This document shows, in pieces, positions 38,495 through 49,706 of a stretch of DNA of 64,000 bases (positions are counted from its first letter, which is position 1; every line of letters begins with the position of its first letter). The position numbers were made by a program, and so were the translations under genes. A model generated the notes under the pieces. The model searched no databases and was not told the origin of the DNA. It saw nothing but the letters and a program-made list of their open reading frames with translations. Origin of the DNA: Pezizomycotina sp. ARF18 (taxonomy: Eukaryota > Ascomycota); the NCBI GenBank assembly GCA_002224055.1, contig AZLU01000072.1:27024-91023 (forward strand). Reading direction: 5' to 3'.

Positions 38495-39350
38495 TTACCC
38501 ATCCTCCGGAAATATCTTCGACAGATATACCTCCAACCACGACCCGTCAACATCAACTTTCTTCCCCGGTATATTCTCATTCTTACAAAACCCCAACCGT
38601 CGCCCGCGCTTTACAGAAACACCCAGTACGACGGGAACCAACCCCGACTGATTCCCAATCCACTACCGCTTTAACCCTCACCGGCTTTTCTCCCGCGATG
38701 CTATAATATTACTATTGTGTAAATCCCCGTGCGCGAATACTACATCTACGTTGTCATCGAGGGATGCTGTCTGTCGTAATTCCTCAATTTTGAGAGGAGT
38801 AGCCGACACAGAAACCCGTCGTGGAATTCAGATACAGTAGTAAAAACACTCGAAGCAGGCTTCCTGTTCGATATGCGATCGCGTACTTCCTGCCGTCCTA
38901 TCGTACCGAGAAATACGTCATCGTGTAATTGTCTAACCTCCTCAACGTATCCACGATATCTCTAATCTGGTCCGTTACGTCATCTCTGGAATCTTTGTCT
39001 ATACCATCCCGGCATTACTCCAGCGTGATTCCGTCGACGTGCAGGCTAGGTTTGTTTCGTTTTCTCGTTCACGTACCAGCCGTATATTTGGGGAACGGGG
39101 ATGGTATGTTGTAAAGCGTAGAAGGTTTGGGCTTCGGAGAAGGTGTGCTTTGTTGGCGTATTTTGTTAAAACGGGTGGTGATGGGAGGAGGAGGATTTGG
39201 GAGTCTGGTGGAAGGGGTATGGATATTCTGCTTTGGCTCGAGCTTTATGTCGGAGCGAGGTGGGCGGGGGATGGTGGGGTAGAACCAGATGTCATCGTCG
39301 TTTGGTAGGGTGGAAGGGTTTATGGTGAGTGGGATGGTTGGAGATGCCAT
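38495..39350 (-). CDS. APH/choline-kinase-type phosphotransferase
   Basis: A small protein-kinase-like fold enzyme of the aminoglycoside phosphotransferase (APH) superfamily, common in ascomycetes with unknown substrates. No single long frame covers it; it appears when the three minus-strand frames are compared. In order: ATG at 39350 (MASPTIPLTIN), EAQTFYALQHTIPVPQIYGW (the family's 'hT.IPVPr.yg' block before the substrate lobe), VDGITLE, DSRDDVTDQIRDIVDTLRRL, RQLHDDVFLGTIG, VVFAHGDLHNSNIIAS containing the catalytic-loop HGDxHxxN motif, and AVVDWESVG with WFPSYWVF, the metal-binding 'DWE' motif. It ends DGSWLEVYLSKIFPEDG* at 38495. About 285 residues, typical for the compact fungal members. 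Motifs are intact but frames change at least five times. It faces the upstream plus-strand gene tail to tail. Confidence 0.82.
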
Positions 39351-39482
39351 TTTCCTGATGTTGAAATGGCCATGGAGGGAAACATGTACAGTGGATGGAT
39401 ATACCCGCAACAGACGCCCCATCTAACGTCCTTGTTTGCGTTCGCGTTCAATACTATGATAATCTGACAGTTCGACGAGACA

Positions 39483-39553
<71 letters not shown>

Positions 39554-41196
39554 ATATATTAATAGAGTAAGTACATAAACAAAATGCTATAAAAATCGAA
39601 AAGAAAAGAACCGGATAAAAATAAATATACTACTTGGTAGCAATTAAAATTTATTAAGTTTTATACTTGCACCACAAACATCAAGCAAGGCTGCTAGTAC
39701 TATACTACTTATCGACTTGGGACTCTCTCTAAAGGAGATATCTGTGGTCTGGCGAACAACATGTAGTAGGTTTCTTGTTTATACATTCTTATACTTTTTA
39801 TTTCGTACTGTTTTTCTGAGATATTATACATTGTATATTTTTTCTGGAGATCCTCTCGACTCCAAACCACCAATTACCTATTCCCATCTGTTATTATTCG
39901 CCTCTTCGAAACAAATATACCTACCTATTGGTATATTTAATTATTATTATCGTACTTATTTTTTATTCCCACACTTCTAACAATACCTTAACCCACCAAC
40001 AAGGGAACAATTATCGCGACTCCAGCCGCTAAGGTAAATAGATAACGTTACCCCACACCCCTTACAGTACATGAACAATCGCGGGCCGCCTTTTCAAGAT
40101 TTATCATCTTCGAGATCTCTCCATTTGGCGTCTGGCTTGCTGCACTCCTCCTCCTGTTTCTTTTGCTCGAGGGGATTGAATAAACGTACCGGTGCTTGGA
40201 CAATCCCAGTTCAATGGTTTAGCTATACGGGAAAAAGCCGCAATCGTTTCTTCCTCTTTGACTTCCCCTTTCCTCTTCTTTCAGTTGGCCAGCCATTGAG
40301 CTAACTAGATTCCCCCCCAAACCGTCGCGTGGTGCTAGACCCTTTAGTTCATTCACCATTTCTGGGCTCCTTCCGACCATCTGACAAGCGGGACTCGAAA
40401 GGAAAAAGAAATATACTTACGTTCACTGCTCCTTACCCGCAGACTATTGTTCGGGAATATCGTCACTAGCTGCGCCTGTGTTAAGATCAGATCTTCTTTC
40501 CTTTTCTTTTTCTTCTGTTTTTTTTTCTCCCACACTACTACTCGCAGTCTGATTTGAGGCTTTTGACGGGTTGTTCCCTTTTATTGTCGCCTGGTTTCGC
40601 CTTTTGCTTTCTGTTCCTGGCTACCGGCAGACTCGATTTTTTCTTCTGCTTCTTCTGAAGGAAAACGGGGCTATTCAGTACTAGCATCTTTTTTTTTTTT
40701 TTTACTTATTGTACCTGGATTTCGATCCTTTCCCCTGCGTGGCGCTATTACTTTGGCGAATCGTCCGTTCTTTTTTTCTGCGCTGCTGAACTTTTTGCTG
40801 TGTGCAATTCGCTGACAAAATCGGCAACGAAATTCCGCGTCCTTATTCGCCCGCTCTTACTCGAAACATTTGCAGCGCTTGTACCTTTGCACTCTAATAT
40901 GTACTGAGGGATACTGCCGGCAAATTACACTTCTGAAACGGAATTATTAATAAAATAATAATAAAAATTTTCAGAGGATTCTTAGGAAAGTGTCTAAACA
41001 GATAGAGAAAAAATCAGAAGAGAGAAAAAAAAAAAAATCAGTTTCTAAATCAACAAACCGAAACTCCCCCTAATAACGAACAGGAAAATTCCCTTTTCAA
41101 TTTTCATTTATTTATTTTTGTATTTTTATTTTTATTTTTTATTTATTTATTTTTTTTTTTTCACACCAACGAATTTTTCTCGCCTCCTTTCGAAAG

Positions 41197-41229
<33 letters not shown>

Positions 41230-41526
41230 CCAGCCAGCATAATTCCCAATATCGAATCGAATATTTCCCCACCCAAGCCTATCCTTACACACAATACGGA
41301 ACGCACATACGCGCACTTACCGCCAGTCTTCGTTCCTTTTCTCTTTTCTTTTTCTTCTTGTTTCCTATCTGTTCGTTCTTGTCTCTCCGTTCCTTTTTCT
41401 TTCTCTTCCGTTCTCGTCATCCTCTAAGATCTCGGCGACTGGACTCCGGAGGCCTTTTCTTTTTTTCGTCTAGCCATTGAGGAAGAAAAGGGCCCCTGTG
41501 GAAGGAAGCCTTCTCCATTGACCACC
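39351..41526. other. Intergenic region upstream of SNF5
   Basis: Contains an (AAAT)n microsatellite (39482-39555), T/C-rich DNA and poly-A at about 41201-41228. The last 400 bases are pyrimidine-rich, consistent with a fungal promoter and 5' leader. Open frames at 40071-40304 and 41118-41480 are low-complexity or unrecognised. Confidence 0.55.
39482..39555. repeat. (AAAT)18 tetranucleotide microsatellite
   Basis: About 74 bases of essentially perfect AAAT repeats, the longest microsatellite in the window, lying just upstream of the APH kinase start. Confidence 0.95.
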
Positions 41527-44514
41527 CCCTCCTTCTGGACTTGCGCACGATGATGCCCTCCATCGTGGGTCTCCCAATGCCGCGTCTCCTACGATGGTAT
41601 CCCCTTCGAACAATGCATCGCCAAACCAACAGCACCAACAACTCAATGCCCAACAGCAGCAGCAACAGTCAGGGCACCCCAACCATCGTCATCGTCGTCA
41701 TCACCTGCACAGCCGTCGCTCCAGTCACCCATCCACTGTCGGCACGCTCCAACACTGCTGCACTTTCTGCTAGCGGTAATCCTTCCTCCGCATCCCCAAA
41801 GCCGTCCCCCTCGATCTCAAGGCGCGACAGAAGGCCAGGTCATACTCGCCGACGACAGGTTCGCCCTACAACACCAGCAGATGCAAAACAGTCCAACGCG
41901 GCCGCCCTCGACGCCTCAGCAATTGTACCAGATCCAACAGCAGATCCAGCACCAACAGCAATTGCAACACCAGCAATTATTGCAGCAGCAGCACCGTCAA
42001 CATCAACAGCAGCAACAGCAGGATCAACAGAAACAACAACAACAACCGCAGGCGCAACAGGCACAACCGCAGGCGCAGACAACACCGCAACAGCAACAAC
42101 CTCGGCCGCAATCATCGAATCCCCAACGGCCCTCATCGTCTGGTAATGCATCGACATCATCACCGAAAACCGCGCGCTCGAGTGTCCCTCCTGCGTCAGC
42201 GACAGCCTCCGCCGCTCCTGGCGCAGGGGGCACCGCTGACGCCACTTCATCATCGTCTTCAAACGAAAAAAGCGGCCGCGACGCGCGATCTCAACCTGGA
42301 CCTTTGGGCAACGCGCGAACTCCTCCATTCGGCCGCCCTAGCATCCCAGATCGACGATCAGAACGAGTTTTTGCGTTCAAAGCGGAGGGAGATCGAGTTT
42401 TACAAGCATGTCAAGGATGAACGACGCGCCAACCCGGCCGCGGTCTTCGGACCGGGTTACCAAGGGTATGGAAACGGTACGACGGACGTGGCAAAACGCG
42501 GATAATATACCCCACGAGCGGAAAAGACCGGTGGACGGAAGGCTAGGGAGCTGCGGCTGAGCAAAGTACAACTCAAGTCCGCTGCAGAAGCGCTGGAGGA
42601 TCTGGTGCCTATTAGGCTGGACGTGGAGTTTGAAAAATTAAAACTGCATGATACTTTCACGTGGAACCTTCACGACAGGACAGTGCCTATAGACGTGTTT
42701 TCAGAACATTTGTGCGAGGATTTTCACCTTTCACCGCATAACCAGGGACTAATTCGCGCCGTAGCGACGTCTATGATCGAGCAAATTACCGATTACCACC
42801 CCCACATCTACCTAGAAGATGCCCCACTCGATACAAGTCTCCCGTACTCGGCGTACAAGAATGACGAGATGCGGGTGCTGATAAAGCTAAACATCACAAT
42901 AGGGCACTACCAGCTGGTCGATCAATTCGAGTGGGACATCAACAACCCGTATAATTCGCCGGAGGAGTTTGCCAAAGTACTTACCCGAGATTTAGGACTT
43001 TCCGGAGAATTTATGACCGCCATAGCGCACTCGATAAGAGAGCAGGCACAGCTGTATTCACGATATCTCTACTTTATCGGCTACCCGTTCGATGGCCGAC
43101 CTATAGAGGATGACGACTTACGGAACGCAATGCTGCCAACGCCGCTTAATGCAGTGTTTCGACCATTTAACCAAGCGAAAGACTACTCACCATTACTATG
43201 GGAGCTCACAGCGACTGATGCCGACCAAAATGAGCGGACCATATCGAAGGAAGCGCGGAAGAACAAGCGCAGGCTCAATAGGAGAGGAGACCCACGTTGC
43301 CGGATCTCAAAGAGGTTCCAAGACGCATCGGTCGCAGATTGTGTCGACCGTGCTGCCGGGAGCAGTGGAGACGGTAGCGGAGATGAGATTGATCAAGGAG
43401 AAACAACCTGGCGAATCCGAATCCGAATCGTCCGAATCCGAGCCTCCTTCGCCAGAGCCGATGCCTCAGATAACACCCGGAATGACAAGACGCCAGCGTA
43501 ACGCAGCCGTCGCCGCAGCCACCGCGCTAAGGTCCGCTAACCGCAGCATGACGCCTGAAATATTCGAAGACCATCCTCGAGCACATCGCCGGCGAGACAA
43601 GGAAAAAGAACGGGAGCGGGAAAGAGAAGAAGAACGTGAGCGGGAGAAGCAGGAGAGGAAGCGCCAGAGGAGAGAAGAACGAGAGAGGGAACGCGAAAGG
43701 GAAAGAGAACGAGAACGTGAAAGGGAGAGGGAACGCGAAATTAAGTACGAGCGCAGGTTGGACGTACCATTCGGCACAGATTCTCTCCTGGTGCGGTTGA
43801 AGATTGGTCGGGATAATCTGGTGATGCTCTCGCAGAAGATGATGCAACAGCAGCGCGCGGCCGCCCAGATGCAAGCCCAGCAGCAGATTCAGCACTCGAT
43901 CCAGCTGCAGCAGCACAATCCCGCAGCTATGCAGTCTCCGGCGGCAAACATGGCGCACATGGGGATGATGTACGCGCCGTCTACCCCCTCGAGTCTCGGG
44001 ACGGGTCCCAGCCGTCAATCGACAACAGTTTCTGTACGTTCTTTACCATCTTTTAAATGATCTATATATATATATTGGTTTATACTAATAATGCTATTTT
44101 TCGGTAGGTCCCGCACTGGCTCACGGAAGGGCTCGCACAGCTACAGTCCCAATATCCCACCGATAGGTTCGAAGGGATGATGCGACTTACCGCAATAGAC
44201 TCGCAGACCGGCCAACCGATCCAACCGAACGTCACTCTACCACCAGGGCGTATGATTACCGAGCACCGGCCTAGGATAAGGTGTTTCGACTGCCCGGGAA
44301 GCTGTACACACCAGGTCCAGGCGAGACAGTCGAGAACTTCGAAGTGCACCTGAAGAATAGGGGTCACAGGGAGCGAGTGGAGGCAAGACTAAGTGGAGCG
44401 GCGCCAGGGGCACCCCCGAATGCGCCATCCACGCCTGCACCTAGTACCAGTGGACAGCGCCCACCGGGCGGAGGGGACGCAGCGGGAACACCGGGATTGA
44501 ATTTTGCGTCGTGA
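41527..44514 (+). CDS. snf5: SNF5/SMARCB1-family SWI/SNF chromatin-remodelling subunit
   Basis: Core subunit of a SWI/SNF or RSC remodeller. The N-terminus is Ser/Pro-rich and then strongly Gln-rich (about 41.63-42.1 kb). QIDDQNEFLRSKRREIEFYK precedes the conserved SNF5 domain: VPIRLDVEFEKLKLHDTFTW, DRTVPIDVFSEHLCEDF, EMRVLIKLNITIGHYQLVDQ, FEWDINNPYNSPEEFA and the two direct-repeat modules. Then come KTHRSQIVSTVLPGAVETV, TRRQRNAAVAAATALR, an Arg/Glu alternating segment and YERRLDVPFGTDSLLVRLK. After a 74-bp intron (44034-44107) the fungal tail reads VPHWLTEGLAQLQSQYPTDR, FEGMMRLTAID and CFDCPGKLYTPGPGETVENF, ending at 44514. A frameshift at about 43313 (GTTCCAAGACG where GTTCCCAAGACG is expected) divides LPDLKEVP from KTHRSQI. 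The start codon is unresolved; the frame upstream of 41540 reads PPPPSGLAHDDALHRG without an ATG, so a lost base is likely. Confidence 0.92.
43595..43745 (+). repeat. Glu-Arg repeat segment within SNF5
   Basis: Purine-rich DNA encoding about 50 residues of K/E/R, ending in roughly a dozen consecutive Glu-Arg pairs. It is expected to form a rigid charged helix between the SNF5 domain and the C-terminal tail. Confidence 0.85.
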
Positions 44515-44987
44515 AAGAGTTTGGAACACCCTTCTCCGGCCTCACAGAACTTTTGACAAGCAGAAAAACGGCCGATTATGCTAAAAAACCGACTGGTATT
44601 ACCCAAACCATTGCATCGAAACTTTTTTGAATGAAGGCGGAAATTATGTGCTATTTTTTTTTTCTTCAGGCATTCAGTGCCAACATTTGTTCCCGAAGCG
44701 CAAACGTTTTGCTTTGGAACAAAAAAAAAAAACAAAAAACCTGGCTTTATTACCTTTTTATATGTTTTTCTTACTGTAATTAATATCATCTTTGTTTTTA
44801 CCCATGGGTCTACCAGGTACCCTTTTTGCCATCTTTTCATGTTTCTTTTTCTTGTTACGATTCATTTTCTTTACTCTTAGAAACGGGGTAACGCTTTCAT
44901 TTTTTTTTATACATTTTTTCTCAATTCTTTCGACTCCTTGTCTTACTACTAATTTAGTCTTTTTTTTTTCTTTTCTTTTGCACGAGT

Positions 44988-45020
<33 letters not shown>

Positions 45021-45916
45021 CATTTTCAGTATCATTATCAGAGGTTATTTTGCGTTTTTATTAAAGTTGCTTTTTTCTCTTTTTTTCGTTCTCAAATGTC
45101 TGAAGCCTCTTGCGCATTTCTTATACGTATATAACTTCAGGTTTTTCTCCTTAGGCGCTTGTTTTTTTAGTTATCATGAAAAATTAAAAGAAATATGAAT
45201 AGCTTATCAAATACTTAGCCTTTTGCTGGTTATAAGTTGACGATCGTCGCGGCCGTGGATCGAATTGGAGGCTGATCGTGGAGATTGAATAAACAATTTT
45301 CTATGTTAGCGCGTGATGTCCAGGCTATGAAGTCTTCGATCCGCGTGGGTGAGAAGTGCTTTCCTGCCGACGGACATGCAGTTTTTCGTCTAAAACGCTA
45401 TACCACAGAACCTCAATTGACTGTGGTAAACATCACGTCAAGTTTTCCTACCTCCCCTCGTGAATTGTACACTAAGAATTCGACGTATACTTATTATGGA
45501 GATAAAAAGGTCCCCCGTTGTATCTCCATACGTTTTACGGAATGGCAAGGTGCAAAGTGTACTTTTGCATTTGCGTATATTAGGTGAGACTCGGAGAAAG
45601 ACGGGGATAAACCGCCTATAACCACAATTGAACCACAATCGCGGCCTCGATAGTGGGGCAGCAGTTAATCACAACTCGCTTGTAATTAAACTGATGAACG
45701 GCCCGGAGCCCTGGAGGGGATTCATCGCTATCTCCCGTGGCCAAATTTCGATAGGGTTTTTACCCCTCACTGCAGGAGATCAATTTACTGCTTGTTCACA
45801 CTGGACGGTAATGGAATTAGCGCAGGAGGTACGGGGCGGGGTTAAGCTTCCTGTGCAGTAGCAGCTCTGAGGTCGTGATGGAGGGGACTTCCACCACTAT
45901 CTCTGTCCGCTGGGTG
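44515..45916. other. Intergenic region with a possible small gene
   Basis: T-rich 3' region of SNF5, a (TA)n tract at 44988-45014, and then two neighbouring plus-strand frames (100 residues at 45285-45587 and 77 at 45628-45861). These lack low complexity and together could encode about 180 residues, but I recognise no domain and they overlap the upstream region of the reductase. Treated as unsupported. Confidence 0.45.
44988..45014. repeat. (TA)13 dinucleotide run
   Basis: Uninterrupted alternating T and A, downstream of SNF5. Confidence 0.9.
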
Positions 45917-45924
45917 TATATAAA
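45917..45924 (+). promoter_or_regulatory. TATA box of the aldo-keto reductase gene
   Basis: TATATAAA about 190 bases before the reductase ATG, followed by pyrimidine-rich and then CAA/CACTAAAG-rich leader sequence. It is the only clear TATA-type element close to a supported start in this window. Confidence 0.6.
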
Positions 45925-46114
45925 CCAGAGGTCTGGGACCTTTCCTCTTAAACTCGATTCACAAGGTTAACACCACTTCCTTCCGTCCTCTCATACTACG
46001 CATACTTCACCAAGTCACCTCGTCCTTCAAAAGTCGAGCTACAACCATCGTATATTCATCACACTAAAGCAAACAACACTAAAGTAAACCGCCGTCACTA
46101 CCCTCCTCGCTACA

Positions 46115-47143
46115 ATGCCTTCCAAAATCCCCATTGTCTTCGGCGCCATGACCTTCGGCAACGGCAAGGAGCAATCCCGCGTCTCCTCCCTCGACGACTG
46201 CAAAGCAATCCTAGACTCCTACGTCTCCCACGCTCCAAACCCTCGAATCGACACCGCGCGCGTATACGGCGGCGGATCGTCCGAGGAGTACCTGTCGAAA
46301 TTACTCCCGCAGTACTCATCCGTAAACAACGGGAAGGGAATCATACTTGATACGAAGTTATACCCGACTACATCCGCCCGCTTCGGGAAACTGCTCGAAC
46401 AGAGCGATATTATCTCCCACGAACCCGAAAGCTTACGGACGCATTTAAAGAAGAGTCTCGACGCGCTGGTGTCAAGAAGCTGGATATGTGGTATCTTCAT
46501 GGCCCCGATAGGTCGACGGACTATGCGGTTACTATGAAGGCTGTTGATGAGTTATATAAAGAGGGACTATTCGACAAATTCGGTATAAGTAATTATGCGG
46601 CGTGGGAAGTAGCGCGGATATGTGAATTGTGTAGGGCGAACGGGTGGGTACAGCCGAGCGTTTATCAGGGTATATATAACGCCCTCGCGAGGGGCGTGGA
46701 GGATGAGTTATTCCCCTGCTTGAGGTTTTATAATATTAGCTTTTTTGCGTTTAATCCGTTGGGTGGTGGGTTACTCGCGGGCGCGATATCGAGGGACGGT
46801 GAGGTGGAGAAGAACTCGAGGTTCGATGGGATAAGCAGCAGGGGAAGGCGATGCGGGAGAGGTACTGGAAGGACCAGTACTTTGACGCTATCGATTCGAT
46901 AAAGAAGGTATGCCAGGAAAAAGGGTTGACGGTGGCGGAAGTAGCGCTCAGGTGATGAACCATCATAGTGTTTTGAGTGAGGAGAAGGGTGATACTATTA
47001 TTATTGGGGCGAGCAGTTTGAAGCATATTGAGGAGAATATGAAGGACTTTGAGAAGGGGCCTTTGGATGAGGATGTGCTGAAGGTCGTGGATGAGGCGTG
47101 GGAGAAGATTAAGGGGTGCAGTTTAAGTATTTCCATTAGATAG
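46115..47143 (+). CDS. Aldo-keto reductase, AKR7-like (aflatoxin-aldehyde-reductase type)
   Basis: NADPH-dependent reductase of aldehydes and ketones, cytosolic. The catalytic tetrad is visible: Asp46 and Tyr51 in RIDTARVYGGG, Lys81 in LDTKLYPT, and His about 129 in MWYLHGPDRST. Other blocks: MPSKIPIVFGAMTFGNG, KFGISNYAAWEVARICE, VQPSVYQGIYNALARGVEDE, FFAFNPLGGGLLAG, MRERYWKDQYFDAI, LTVAEVALR, IIIGASSLKHIEENM and the C-terminal EDVLKVVDEAWEKIK. Single-base losses occur near 46470 (GCTGGTGTC for GCTGGGTGTC), 46830 and 46952 (AGGTGATGAAC for AGGTGGATGAAC). With these in mind the length, about 343 codons, is normal for AKR7. No intron is needed. A TATA box lies upstream at 45917. Confidence 0.92.
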
Positions 47144-49706
47144 GCTGATGTATCTGTTATGAGATGGGGGAGAAAGCTATGAGAGGTGTTTTATATCAGG
47201 GATCTGGAAGTGATATCAATATGACTTGTAATTTTTTTCATTAGTACAAGGAACGAAAAGCAAAGCTTTCGTCAGATAACGGATGGCTTTCTCGATAACA
47301 GTGCTTTGCTACATGCTTTTCTGTCAATCTTAGAGAGCATCAGCATGACCTTCAGGCTGACGTTTGCGAGAACGACTAACGCCGTAGTATACCGGCATTT
47401 TCTGTGAAAGCAAATTGCAACGTTCTCTTCGAGGGTTCACGCAAGATGTTACTTATACAGCTCTGTGCGTGAGGTACGCGTACTACATCTTCGATAAAAA
47501 AAAAAAAAGGCTAGTATAACGCGGTATACATCTTGAAATTTAATTTAAAAAGTAATAGAAACAACTGTCAGTACGGCAGGAGTTATCTCGGCAATCTCTC
47601 GTCTAGTTCAACAGTCGTATCCTATAAAAGCTATATGCTGTGATTAAAGTGCAATTTTTTATTAAAATCTATGATATCTTAACTATACCGTGTAGCCACT
47701 ACACTGGCGCTTTGAGCACCAAGACAGGAGAAGTTTGGCAAAAGGTTACTTTCACTCGTTGCATATCTAATAAAATGCGCTCTGTGGAGATGTGGTCAGC
47801 TAATTACAGTCTACTTAAAATATGCCATTTTTTATATAACCTCCGGCGTTCCAAACTATTCTATAATTAATATTCAGATGTACATGGAAAGAAAAGATAT
47901 ATACAAAGAATGAACGATGGAACCAGCGTTTGGCGAGCTTTAGTACAAGATACCCGTTAAGTTTGAGCTATATAACTGTCGAACAACCGAGGAACGATGA
48001 TACCTGATCAAGCTATAAAAATAAAACGTAGAAAGATGCTGTAATAACGTTTTAACCCCTCATACTTCTTAAATATTAGTGACGGAGGTATGGTAAAGGA
48101 TTTCAGGATGCGCATGTAATGATATATGTCCCTCGGAATGTGTAGCTTAGTCCCCGCACACATTAAAGATACCTTTCTTATGGACCTACGAGAGGTTATG
48201 CAAGATACTTTGGCGCCTTCAAATCTAAGCGTTCTTTAATTTTAATTACGAGCCTAGTCTACGAGTTCGTAAGGTTGAGAGACTGTGCCGGGGTAATTGT
48301 CCTTAGGCGCATTAAACTCAAATATCCTTTTGTTTGGCGTTATAGCCATTGCGAGAAAAAAAAAAAAAAAAAAAAAACCTTGATGAGGAGGAGGAGGGCG
48401 TTAACAAGTATAGAAAGTATGGGTTTATTGAAATAAAGAGCAGAATACGAGCGTTTTATAAAAGAAAACCTTGATGCTGGATAAATCATGTACCTCGATC
48501 AATCTTCGTTTTTACGTATGTCAAATATATCTACCAGTAGAATTCAACTTCTATCGTCGTGATTCATTTCTATATGGAACCGTACGCGGTAATATCCTCT
48601 ATATAAGCGGAACAATGCTTAAACCACAGTAAAAAGTAAACAATCGTAGGCGTTCAACATTAATCCATCAAAAAAATCGCTAGGTCTAACAATGCTTCGG
48701 GTCGCAGGAAAACAGGTTCGCACACGCAGTCGTATCATGCAACGGTCTAGGTATATGCAATCGCACTCGGAGACAGGAAATTTTTTTTTCTTTTTCAATC
48801 TAATCGCTGAATTGCAAAAAGTTTCAAAAAGAAAAACGGCGGCGTATAAACAATGAGATTCGTGGCATTAGGCTTATCACCTTCATAAGTAATTAAGATG
48901 TGGAGGGAATAGATAGTCAAAATGCAAAATAATCAAAAAGGTGTCAAGTAGCGTCAGTTCAATGTTTTCAAGCAAACAAAAAAGAAAAAAAAAAAAAAAA
49001 AAAAGAAAAGAAAAGGTATATAACATTTGCGATACGCTATGAAGAAAAACGGAGGGTTCATGGAAGTATAAAAGAGATAAATACAATACATAAGTTATTT
49101 AGTAAGGGAGATAAATATATAGCTTTTTTTTTTTTTTAATATTTATAGAAACATTGCCTTGCACTAACCAAGACGAGATATATGGGGATGAAGCAGATTG
49201 TGGGCTAAGCCTGTAAGGTAGCAAATTAGGAATAAAAGAAGAAAAGGGTTCGAAATGGTTGTGAATGCTATCGAAGCATGGAGATTGTCGGTCTAACATT
49301 TTCAATATCCAAAACGAAACGAAGACTCGACAATGCTGCATCCAAAGGCGCGGTTGTGGTGACACGATCGTGATAGTCGGAAAAATATCAGGCGACGGTG
49401 AAGCCTGAGATTAGGCGGAGATGACTAACGTGGCAGTAGCGTAATTTTCGGCCGGAATGAAGCGACGTGTATGGAAAAACGGCGCCGACTTCGGGGCGAG
49501 TGCGAACAAAGGAAAAATATAATTGAAAATAACGTGAAAGGAAAAAAATAAAAATAAAAAAAATAAAAATAAAAAGGTTGGAATGAAATATTGGTGGCCC
49601 ATATCAACGTTCGCCTTCGAAAGTGGATATCGTTCCGAGTATGGTAATTTCGAAGGGAGTATATCAGGGCCGTTCGTTTCCTATGCTGCTAAACGGGCAT
49701 TGGCCA
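47144..49706. other. Intergenic region, AT-rich
   Basis: No recognised coding sequence. A tracts occur at about 47498-47509, 48356-48377 and 48979-49003. A 76-residue plus-strand frame at 47640-47870 has no recognisable features. The right end holds the 3' region of the F-box gene. Confidence 0.55.

Noticed and set aside
40373-40400. GGGACTCGAAAGG as a minus-strand tRNA T-arm
   Set aside because: The stem halves do not pair.
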